Positions 1 through 6,301 of a stretch of DNA of 12,161 nt are shown one piece after another. The notes beneath the pieces were generated by a model. It did no database searches. It worked only from the letters and a program-made list of their open reading frames with translations, and was not told where the DNA came from. Location of the stretch: NCBI GenBank assembly GCA_009779515.1, contig WREE01000049.1:1-12161 (forward strand), in the 5' to 3' direction. Both the position numbers and the translations under genes were made by a program. Position 1 is the first letter of the stretch, and each line of letters begins with the position of its first letter. This stretch comes from Symbiobacteriaceae bacterium (lineage in GTDB: Bacteria; Bacillota; JAAYKD01; WRDA01).

Positions 1-51
1 AAGGGGCGTTTCGCTCAGTGCGGTTAATGGAATACCATTGAAGAAGAGGCA
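1..51 (+). other. Interrupted zinc-finger codons of radA
   Basis: Read in the radA frame, these bases give KGRFAQCG, a TAA stop at 25-27, then WNTIEEEA running straight into the radA CDS. This matches the second half of the RadA N-terminal C4 zinc finger (family pattern MGKCPxCGxWNTxxEE). Compared with that pattern, the M position is K (AAG), the third Cys is F (TTC), the Pro is A (GCT), and the residue after CG is the stop. Each is one base from the expected codon, and all lie within the first 27 bases. Either the zinc finger is really decaying or these are base errors at a contig edge. The upstream half of the finger is outside the window. Confidence 0.75.
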
Positions 52-1287
52 GTGGCTAAGGTTTCAACACGTGGCAGCGGCTCCGGAGTTAGCGCTGTGC
101 GGATGGCAGATGCCATAGTCACCGGCAGTGAAAAGCGGCAGTTGAGCTATATCGAGGAGTTCGACCGGGTTCTGGGGGGTGGCTTTGTCACCGGCTCGTT
201 AGTCCTCATTGGCGGCGACCCGGGGATAGGGAAATCTACCCTTATGCTCCATGCAGCTCTTAACCAAGCGGGGACGGGGCAGGGGGTTTTATATTGGAGT
301 GGGGAGGAGTCTGTCCACCAAGTGCAGCTTCGTGCTCGGCGCTTGGCGCCGCCACAAAGGGAGCTGTGGGTAGTCGCCGAGAGTTGCTTAGATAATTTAG
401 AGCTGTTGCTGGCAGAACATGACATCGACTTTTTGGTCATCGATTCTATTCAGTCGATCTACCGCAGTGAGCACGGCTCTTCTCCGGGAAGTTTGCAGCA
501 GGTGCGGGAGATAACCGCTTACCTTATGCGCTTGGCGAAAACCCGGGGTTTAACGGTCATTATCATTGGGCATGTAACTAAGGAAGGTAATATTGCCGGG
601 CCGAAGATGCTGGAGCATATGGTAGATGCTGTCCTCTATTTTGAGGGAGAGCGCCAGCACAGCTACCGCATTTTGCGTGCGGTCAAGAACCGTTTTGGCT
701 CCACCAACGAAATTGGGGTCTTTACCATGACCGATGAAGGGCTACAGGAAGTTCCTAACCCTTCGGAGCTGTTTTTAGCAGAGCGCAGTCAACAGGGATC
801 CGGCTCCACCGTTACTGCCTTAGTGGAAGGAAGTCGCCCCTTGTTGGTGGAAATACAGGCTTTGGTTACCCAAACTACCTTTCAAAACCCCCGCCGCCTG
901 GCTAACGGCTTTGATCCTAACCGCCTAGCCATGCTGTTAGCAGTTTTAGAAAAACGGCTGGGGTTACCCATTGGGCTTAGCGATGCTTATGTTAATGTCG
1001 CCGGTGGGATCCGGATCAGCGAGCCGGCGGTAGATTTGGCGGTGGCCTTGGCACTCTGGTCTTCTTTTCGCGAAAAAGGGTTAGACCACCAGGCTTTAGT
1101 GCTGGGTGAAGTGGGGCTCACCGGCGAAGTGCGGGGAGTGCAGCATCTAGAGCGGAGGTTACGAGAAGGTGCCAAACTGGGCTTCACCCGGGCGATGGTG
1201 CCTATGCGCCAGGAGGCTCTCGCTATCCCCGGTATGCAGTTAATTGGGGTGCGCCATCTGGCAGAGGCTACTCAAAGGTATGGTTAA
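52..1287 (+). CDS. radA: DNA repair/recombination ATPase RadA (5' end interrupted)
   Basis: RadA (Sms) is a RecA-like, DnaB-like hexameric ATPase that helps process recombination intermediates by driving branch migration. Numbered from the GTG at 52, Walker A GGDPGIGKST is at residues 54-63, Walker B FLVID at 127-131 and the RadA-specific KNRFG motif at 212-216. A Lon-protease-like C-terminal domain (about 250-411) contains the GGIRISEPAVDLAVA and LGEVGLTGEVRGV blocks. The 411 residues lack the usual N-terminal zinc finger of about 40 residues; its degraded codons lie just upstream, behind a TAA. The GTG has only a weak ribosome site (AGAGG, about 4 nt away), so I doubt it is the ancestral start. 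If the stop is an error, the true gene begins left of the window and would have a normal length of about 450. The next gene follows 22 bp downstream. Confidence 0.95.
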   Translation: MAKVSTRGSGSGVSAVRMADAIVTGSEKRQLSYIEEFDRVLGGGFVTGSLVLIGGDPGIGKSTLMLHAALNQAGTGQGVLYWSGEESVHQVQLRARRLAPPQRELWVVAESCLDNLELLLAEHDIDFLVIDSIQSIYRSEHGSSPGSLQQVREITAYLMRLAKTRGLTVIIIGHVTKEGNIAGPKMLEHMVDAVLYFEGERQHSYRILRAVKNRFGSTNEIGVFTMTDEGLQEVPNPSELFLAERSQQGSGSTVTALVEGSRPLLVEIQALVTQTTFQNPRRLANGFDPNRLAMLLAVLEKRLGLPIGLSDAYVNVAGGIRISEPAVDLAVALALWSSFREKGLDHQALVLGEVGLTGEVRGVQHLERRLREGAKLGFTRAMVPMRQEALAIPGMQLIGVRHLAEATQRYG

Positions 1288-1295
1288 AAATGACG

Positions 1296-1301
1296 AAAGG
1301 A
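1296..1301 (+). promoter_or_regulatory. Ribosome binding site that sets the aspS start
   Basis: AAAGGA lies 8 nt before a GTG at 1310 and just after the radA stop. It makes GTG 1310 a better start than the in-frame TTG at 1244, which overlaps radA, or the ATG at 1280, which has no such site. The archaeal-type synthetase family also starts close to its OB fold, as a 1310 start would give (MSSVWISDLPKYVGQ). Confidence 0.7.
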
Positions 1302-1309
1302 AGATTATT

Positions 1310-2605
1310 GTGTCATCGGTATGGATATCTGATTTGCCAAAGTATGTGGGGCAGGAAGTTACCGTTAAAGGCTGGGTGCATCGCCTACGCAAGGTAAGCA
1401 ATCGGCTGGTCTTCATCCTGTTCAAGGATAGAAGTGGGTTAGTGCAGGGGGTAGTTTCCGGCAGACCGGATTGGCTGGCTGAGGTGGTTACCGAGGCGGC
1501 GGTAGAGGTAGTCGCTCAGGTAACTGCCACCGAACAGCAAGCCAGCGGCGTAGAGCTGCAAGTCCGGGAGATAAGGGTGGTCGGCTTAGTCCTCAAAGAG
1601 CTTCCTTTTGAGCTCAACCAAGAGGAAATCTCCGCCGGCTTAGAACTACAACTAGATCATCGGGTTCTTACCCTGCGCCACCCGAAAACCCAAAGTATTT
1701 TTAAGGTGCAGGACGAGATTGTCCACGCCTTTCGCACTTTTATGCGCCGGGCATCCTTCACCGAAATATATACTCCCAAAATTGTCGCCTCCGGAACCGA
1801 AGGGGGAAGTGAGCTTTTTGAAATTAAATACTTCGAGAGCAAAGCTTATCTGGCTCAGTCCCCACAGTTTTATAAGCAGATGGTCATGGGAGGCGGCTTA
1901 CAGAGGGTTTACGAAGTAGGCTATGCTTACCGGGCTGAACAAAGCAATACCTCCCGGCATCTTAGCGAATTTTTATCATTAGATATCGAAATGGGATTTA
2001 TTCAGGGGTTAGAAGATGTCCTACAAGTCCAGGAGGAGCTGCTACGTTTTCTCATGGTCCACCTCCAGGAGCATTGTGCCGCCGAATTGGCACTCTTTAA
2101 TGTCACCCTGCCCACGGTAGGGCATATACCTCGTTTACGCCTTAAAGAGATCGCAGCCATTCTGCAAAAAGAGTATGGTAAAGAACTTGCCGAGCTGGAT
2201 TTGGACTCCGAAGGGGAGCGCCTGATTGGCGAATATGTTAAGAAAAAATATGACAGCGATTTTCTCTTTGCCACCCACTATGGTCGAGCAAACCGGGCGA
2301 TGTATACCCAGCCTTCCCCCGACGATCCGGAAACCTCCGAAAGCTTCGACTTAATCTACAAAGGTATGGAGATGAATTCCGGTGCCCAACGGGTACATGA
2401 GCTGACGGTCTTGGAAGACAACATCCGTTATAAAGGGTTAGATCCTGCCGGCTTTGCGCATTACCTGGAAATTTTCTCCTACGGCATGCCGCCTCACGGA
2501 GGCTTTGCTATCGGTGCCGCTCGCTTAACTTTGAAAATACTGGGGCTGGATAATATTCGGGAAGCTGTTCTCTTTCCCCGGGATCGTTACCGGACATCGC
2601 CGTAA
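1310..2605 (+). CDS. aspS: Archaeal-type aspartyl-tRNA synthetase, probably non-discriminating (aspartate--tRNA(Asp/Asn) ligase)
   Basis: This class IIb synthetase charges tRNA-Asp with aspartate in the cytoplasm and, if non-discriminating, also tRNA-Asn for later amidation by GatCAB. From the GTG at 1310 it has 431 residues, the archaeal/eukaryal-type length. The usual bacterial AspRS is near 590 and carries an extra GAD domain, absent here. An N-terminal OB fold (about 1-105) carries GWVHRLRK. Motif 1 lies near 145-156, motif 2 near 199-229 with R208 in YRAEQSNTSRHLSEF, and motif 3 near 402-431 (GAARLTLKILGLDNIR, ending RDRYRTSP). The text around motif 2 (HLSEFLSLDIEMGF) is AspRS-like rather than AsnRS-like. 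H24 falls where archaeal non-discriminating enzymes have His and discriminating ones tend to have Trp or another residue; this assignment is from memory of the family. The stop is 21 bp before the SPFH gene, so co-transcription is likely. Confidence 0.92.
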   Translation: MSSVWISDLPKYVGQEVTVKGWVHRLRKVSNRLVFILFKDRSGLVQGVVSGRPDWLAEVVTEAAVEVVAQVTATEQQASGVELQVREIRVVGLVLKELPFELNQEEISAGLELQLDHRVLTLRHPKTQSIFKVQDEIVHAFRTFMRRASFTEIYTPKIVASGTEGGSELFEIKYFESKAYLAQSPQFYKQMVMGGGLQRVYEVGYAYRAEQSNTSRHLSEFLSLDIEMGFIQGLEDVLQVQEELLRFLMVHLQEHCAAELALFNVTLPTVGHIPRLRLKEIAAILQKEYGKELAELDLDSEGERLIGEYVKKKYDSDFLFATHYGRANRAMYTQPSPDDPETSESFDLIYKGMEMNSGAQRVHELTVLEDNIRYKGLDPAGFAHYLEIFSYGMPPHGGFAIGAARLTLKILGLDNIREAVLFPRDRYRTSP

Positions 2606-2626
2606 TCACGAAAGGAGCGCCTAAAT

Positions 2627-3475
2627 ATGAAAAAATACAGCCGCCTCGCTATAGTCTTAGTCGTTGTAGCCCTTATAGGAGCAGCAGTAGTCCTGGGTGG
2701 GATCCATCAAGTTCCCGAAGGGTTTATAGGAGTAACCTATTTTTTGGGGCGTCTCTCCGGTGATCTAGTGCCGCCGGGCATTGGGGTACATATTCCTTTT
2801 GTGGAATCGGTGGACGCTATTGATGTGCGCGAACAGGTCTTTGCCGAAAAGCTGCAGTGCTACACTCGGGATACGCAAACGGTCGAGGAGTTCTCTATTA
2901 AGCTTAACTATATTTATGAACGGGGGCAGCTGCAGGATCTTATCCGCACGGTAGGTATTTATAATGTGGCACCCAATATTATTACTCCTTTAGTCCATAC
3001 CATTTGCAAAAACGAAACCGGTAAATACCGGGCAGAAGATCTGATTAGCCAGCGGGCAACCATTCAGGCCTCGATACAGGAAGCCCTCTTCGAGCGCCTC
3101 ATGCCTTACGGCATTCGGGTGGTCTCCTTTGCGGTAGAAAATATCGAGTTTGAAGATACCTTCGAAGCATCTATTCGCGCTAAGGTGCAAGCGGAGCAAG
3201 AGGCGCTTAGGGCACGCAACAAAACTTTAGAAATTGAGGAGCTGGCGCGCCAGGAGGTTATCTCCGCAGAGGCTACGGCACAGGCGAAAATTTTGAATGC
3301 CGATGCGGAAGCCCATGCCATCAGAGTTATTCAAGAAGAGCTTGCCCGCAGTGAGCATTATGTAAATTATATGATGATCGAAAAGTGGGACGGCACCCTT
3401 CCCCAGGTGATGGGTAATACGGTGAACCCTTTCTTGAACTTAGGAACTATGGCTAGCGGCGGCATAGTGCCCTAA
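2627..3475 (+). CDS. Prohibitin-like SPFH-domain membrane protein
   Basis: SPFH (stomatin/prohibitin/flotillin/HflK-C) proteins form membrane-anchored oligomers that organise membrane microdomains and modulate proteases. The start has a good AAAGGAG site at 2612-2618. A hydrophobic segment at about residues 7-25, after a short MKKYSR basic end, should be an N-terminal membrane anchor. The SPFH domain follows (about 28-180), opening VPEGFIGVTYFLGRLSGDL and PPGIGVHIPFVESV. An Ala/Glu-rich stretch at about 180-245 (QAEQEALRARNKTLEIEELA and similar) is a predicted coiled coil. The tail contains IEKWDGTLPQVMG, a typical prohibitin-family ending. Its length (282) is normal. It sits 21 bp after aspS and 29 bp before ecfA1. 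The neighbours do not suggest a specific partner, and there is no NfeD or FtsH gene in the window. Confidence 0.9.
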   Translation: MKKYSRLAIVLVVVALIGAAVVLGGIHQVPEGFIGVTYFLGRLSGDLVPPGIGVHIPFVESVDAIDVREQVFAEKLQCYTRDTQTVEEFSIKLNYIYERGQLQDLIRTVGIYNVAPNIITPLVHTICKNETGKYRAEDLISQRATIQASIQEALFERLMPYGIRVVSFAVENIEFEDTFEASIRAKVQAEQEALRARNKTLEIEELARQEVISAEATAQAKILNADAEAHAIRVIQEELARSEHYVNYMMIEKWDGTLPQVMGNTVNPFLNLGTMASGGIVP

Positions 3476-3504
3476 AAAAATGTGTATTAAGGGAAGATAG
3501 CGGC

Positions 3505-4422
3505 TTGACTAGTAAGTATGAGATAACTACAGCAACTCTACAAGGAGACCCCCCTGGGAAGGAGCAACCGCTCCTTCCCTTTATCCGGCTCCGGGAGGTA
3601 AGCTACGACTACCCTACCTCCCGTCAGGGGCAGGAGGAGTTTCCTGCCCTAAGGGATGTCTCCCTGGATATCTATCTGGGCGAGTTTTTAGCTATTTTAG
3701 GGGCGAACGGTTCCGGCAAGTCCACTTTAGCACGGCACCTGAACGCCTTGTTAGTGCCGGATAAAGGTACGGTAGAGGTAGCTGGTAACTTAAGTTCCGA
3801 TCAGCTCAAACGCTTTACCATTCGCCAACTAGTGGGTATGGTTTTCCAAAACCCCGACAACCAAATTGTCGCCACGGTAGTCGAAGAGGATGTCGCTTTT
3901 GGGCTGGAAAACCTGGGACTACCTCGAGGAGAAATGCAAAAGCGGGTGGCTCAAGTGTTACAGCAGTTTGGGCTGTGGGAATACCGCCAGCTGGCCCCTC
4001 ACCTTCTTTCCGGGGGGCAGAAGCAACGTTTGGCTATCGCCGGGGTGGTAGCCATGGCCCCGCAATGCATTGTCTTTGATGAGGCTACAGCCATGCTGGA
4101 TCCCGCTGGTCGCCGGGAAGTTCTGGCTTGTATGCGCCAGTTGTGTCAACAGGGGCATGGCATTGTCCTCATTACCCAACAAGTGGAAGAGGCTTTGATG
4201 GCGGACAGAGTAGTCCTGCTGGACGAGGGGCGTATTGCCACCACAGGTACCCCCGAAGAAATTTTTCGGCAGATCGACTTGCTGCAAAGGCTGCAGTTGG
4301 AAGCTCCTCTTTTAGCTGAACTTTCCTGGCGCCTCCACGGGGAGGGGCTGCTTTCAGAACACCGGTTACGTAACCCAGTGGAAATGGCGGCGGATATATG
4401 TCTCTCAAAGCGAAAAATATAG
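3505..4422 (+). CDS. ecfA1: Energy-coupling factor transporter ATPase 1 (EcfA1) with H-loop Gln
   Basis: EcfA1 is one of two ABC ATPases that, with EcfT, power uptake of vitamins or metal ions captured by separate S components at the cytoplasmic membrane. Walker A GANGSGKST is at residues 66-74, the Q-loop/ECF signature VFQNPDNQIVATVVEEDVAF near 113-132, LSGGQ at 168-172, Walker B CIVFDE at 188-193 and the D-loop region ATAMLDP at 195-201. The H-loop, normally ITH, reads ITQQVEEA, with Gln at 225 replacing the switch histidine. The start is a TTG with AGGGAAG about 9 nt upstream; no other start codon precedes the ABC domain. The first 25 or so residues are an unusual non-conserved extension whose codons form a strong hairpin. 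The 3' end overlaps ecfA2 by 25 bp, implying translational coupling. Confidence 0.93.
   Translation: MTSKYEITTATLQGDPPGKEQPLLPFIRLREVSYDYPTSRQGQEEFPALRDVSLDIYLGEFLAILGANGSGKSTLARHLNALLVPDKGTVEVAGNLSSDQLKRFTIRQLVGMVFQNPDNQIVATVVEEDVAFGLENLGLPRGEMQKRVAQVLQQFGLWEYRQLAPHLLSGGQKQRLAIAGVVAMAPQCIVFDEATAMLDPAGRREVLACMRQLCQQGHGIVLITQQVEEALMADRVVLLDEGRIATTGTPEEIFRQIDLLQRLQLEAPLLAELSWRLHGEGLLSEHRLRNPVEMAADICLSKRKI
3556..3579 (+). other. Strong hairpin inside the ecfA1 5' coding region
   Basis: GGGAAGGAGC and GCTCCTTCCC are perfect 10-bp inverted repeats around the loop AACC, followed at once by TTTAT. The hairpin covers ecfA1 codons of about 18-25, in a part of the protein that is not conserved. Its shape is like an intrinsic terminator with a weak U tract, so it could attenuate readthrough from the SPFH gene or affect translation. 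That role is inference. Confidence 0.6.
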
Positions 4423-5246
4423 GGCTGGTGCTAAGCCCTCATACGATATATGCTACCGAAGCCCTGGCCGACATCTCTTTAACCCTGTCACCGGGAACAA
4501 TTTTGGGTATGGTGGGGGAAACCGGGTCGGGGAAATCCTCTTTGTTGCAAGTTATGGCAGGGTTGCAGCCGCCTACCAGCGGCGCGGTGACGGTGGACGA
4601 ACTCCCGGTCTATGGATCCCCCCAAGATACCCCTCAAGTCCGGCGTTTAATTGGTATCTCCTTTCAGTACCCGGAATACCAATTCTTTGAGGAGACCGTA
4701 GCCCGCGAGCTGGCTTTTGGCTTACAACGCCAAGGTTTGTCTCCGGAGGTAGTGGCTGAGCGTAGTGCAGCGGCTTTGCATCTGGTGCAACTGCCCCTCT
4801 CTTTACTGCCTCGATCTCCCTTCGAACTCTCAGGGGGGCAAATGCGGCGTTTAGCCTTGGCTATTACCTTCTCCTTGGAACCAAAGTATCTGCTCCTGGA
4901 TGAACCTCTTGCCGGACTAGACCCCGCGGGACGTGAGGCGGTGATGGCTGCTATATCCGCCTACTGCCGGGAGCGAGAGGCGGCGGTACTTTTTGTTTCC
5001 CACAATATGGAAGAAGTCACCCGAGTAGCTCACCGCCTGCTGGTTATGCGCCAGGGGCACCTGATGTTGGACGCTACTCCCTGGGAAGTTTTTAGCCATG
5101 CTGAAGCCATACAGGATGCCGGCTTAGAACTACCTCCCGGCTACCGTTTGCTTGCCGAACTGCAGCAACGTGGTCTGGAGATCCCTCCCAGCTACCCTAC
5201 CGACAGGGAGCAGTTTTACCGGTTGCTACGCAATTTGTTGACTTAG
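4398..5246 (+). CDS. ecfA2: Energy-coupling factor transporter ATPase 2 (EcfA2)
   Basis: This is the second ATPase of the ECF core; it pairs with EcfA1 and docks on the EcfT coupling helices. Walker A GETGSGKSS is at residues 40-48 and the ECF-type Q-loop SFQYPEYQFFEETVARELAFG at 88-108. The signature LSGGQ lies at 144-148, Walker B YLLLDE at 164-169 and LAGLDPAGR at 171-179. The H-loop VSHNMEE keeps its histidine (H202), unlike EcfA1. Length 282 is typical. The ATG lies 25 bp inside the ecfA1 end and has only a poor ribosome site, which fits re-initiation by ribosomes finishing ecfA1. The stop is followed directly by the ecfT ribosome site. Confidence 0.95.
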   Translation: MSLKAKNIGLVLSPHTIYATEALADISLTLSPGTILGMVGETGSGKSSLLQVMAGLQPPTSGAVTVDELPVYGSPQDTPQVRRLIGISFQYPEYQFFEETVARELAFGLQRQGLSPEVVAERSAAALHLVQLPLSLLPRSPFELSGGQMRRLALAITFSLEPKYLLLDEPLAGLDPAGREAVMAAISAYCREREAAVLFVSHNMEEVTRVAHRLLVMRQGHLMLDATPWEVFSHAEAIQDAGLELPPGYRLLAELQQRGLEIPPSYPTDREQFYRLLRNLLT

Positions 5247-5252
5247 AAGGAG
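5247..5252 (+). promoter_or_regulatory. Ribosome binding site that sets the ecfT start
   Basis: AAGGAG directly abuts an ATG at 5253, so that codon is too close to be used. The next in-frame ATG at 5262 is 9 nt away, an ideal spacing, and gives the usual EcfT beginning (MGILRGITIGQHYPVDS). Confidence 0.75.
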
Positions 5253-5261
5253 ATGAAAAAG

Positions 5262-6089
5262 ATGGGTATCCTCCGAGGAATAACCATAGGGCAACACTAC
5301 CCGGTGGATTCCCTCTTGCATCGTCTGGATCCTCGCACCAAAATCTTAGGCACTATGGTTTACCTGGTAGCTTTACTGGGAGCTAACGATCCCCTGCCTT
5401 TCTTGGCCGTCGCTGCCGTTACCGTTTTTTTATGTACAATCTCCCACATTCCCTGGCGTTTGCTCAGCAACGGTCTTCGCCCTTTGCGTTACATAATTAT
5501 CTTCACTTTTGTGCTGCATCTCTTTGTCACTCCCGGTGGCACCCTACTGGGGCAGTTGGGGCGGCTGGCAGTCTACAGCGGCGGAGTTTGGCGTGGAGCT
5601 CAACTGGCTTTCCGCCTGGTGCTTATGATTCTCACCACCTCCTTGCTCACCCTTACTACCTCGCCCATTGTTCTCACCGACGGCTTAGAGCGGCTCCTGG
5701 CTATCTTCAAGCCGCTGGGTCTTCCCGCTCACGAGTTAGCCATGATGATGACTATCGCTCTTCGCTTTATCCCCATTCTTATTGAAGAAGCCGACAAAAT
5801 AAGCAAGGCGCAAATTGCCCGGGGAGCCGACCTGGAGAGCGGTTCTCTGCTGCAGCGGTTGCAGAGTATGCTACCGATCCTGGTACCTCTCTTTATCAGC
5901 GCTTTGCGCCGTGCCGATGAACTGGCTATCGCTATGGAAGCTCGCTGCTACCGAGGCGGGGAGGGGCGCAGCCAGTATATTGAGCTCAGTTTTTCCCGAG
6001 CCGATAAGGTAGCTTTGCTGCTCCTGAGCCTTGGGCTGGTGGCAACCCTGGGTAACATGCTGTGGAGTTGGTTTTCTAACGGTGTTTAG
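5262..6089 (+). CDS. ecfT: Energy-coupling factor transporter transmembrane protein EcfT
   Basis: EcfT is the membrane scaffold that links the two EcfA ATPases to the substrate-binding S component. From ATG 5262 it has 275 residues. The amphipathic start carries SLLHRLDPRTKILG (17-30), an EcfT hallmark. Hydrophobic segments follow around 31-60, 76-90, 115-132 and 157-176, with a last one near 249-270. The two coupling-helix motifs that contact the ATPases are at 186-188 (ARG in QIARGADLESG) and 227-229 (ARC in MEARCYRGG). No gene for an S component (such as BioY, RibU, FolT or CbiM) is in the window, as expected for a group II system whose core is shared by unlinked S proteins. It is the last gene of this tight cluster; a 212-bp gap follows. 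Confidence 0.95.
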   Translation: MGILRGITIGQHYPVDSLLHRLDPRTKILGTMVYLVALLGANDPLPFLAVAAVTVFLCTISHIPWRLLSNGLRPLRYIIIFTFVLHLFVTPGGTLLGQLGRLAVYSGGVWRGAQLAFRLVLMILTTSLLTLTTSPIVLTDGLERLLAIFKPLGLPAHELAMMMTIALRFIPILIEEADKISKAQIARGADLESGSLLQRLQSMLPILVPLFISALRRADELAIAMEARCYRGGEGRSQYIELSFSRADKVALLLLSLGLVATLGNMLWSWFSNGV

Positions 6090-6105
6090 GCGTCCCCTTT
6101 CTTAT

Positions 6106-6234
6106 GTAACTGCTTGGGTGCTTCCCACCTAAGCAGTTACCGCCACGCGAAAGCGGGGTGCTGGAACGCAGTTCCAGTAAGTGAAGGCGGGCTTTGCCTG
6201 CCGAAACGACCGGGGTATGGGGTAAAACCCCATA
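6106..6234 (+). repeat. Cluster of five consecutive hairpins between ecfT and truA
   Basis: Most of this gap folds into adjacent short hairpins. (1) 6106-6120 with 6126-6140 is a 15-bp stem with one G-T pair and loop CTTCC. (2) 6143-6158 has CGC and GCG around a GAAA loop, with two outer C-G pairs past one mismatch. (3) CTGGAAC at 6161-6167 pairs with GTTCCAG at 6171-6177. (4) GGCGGGC at 6186-6192 pairs with GCCTGCC at 6196-6202 with one G-T pair. (5) TATGGGGT at 6216-6223 pairs perfectly with ACCCCATA at 6227-6234. Hairpins 3-5 all have three-base loops. No T tract follows hairpin 1, so it is not a classical terminator. Options are a REP/MITE-like dispersed element, a structured RNA, or processing sites in the ecfT-truA transcript. 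I do not recognise a known family. Confidence 0.65.
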
Positions 6235-6301
6235 TAAAATCAAGTAATGTGTGCAGGTGGAAGCAGGTAAATAGTTACTTTCTTATAGTAGGAGGATCAT
6301 T

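Noticed and set aside
1244..1309. Upstream TTG or ATG start for aspS, adding up to 22 residues
   Set aside because: The added residues overlap radA and are not conserved in the family, and the only good ribosome site precedes GTG 1310.
6106..6140. Intrinsic terminator for ecfT
   Set aside because: The stem is strong but no T tract follows it, so it does not meet the usual rule.
6106..6234. CRISPR array or insertion-sequence end
   Set aside because: The stems differ from one another in sequence, there are no regularly spaced repeats and spacers, and no transposase or target duplication is visible.
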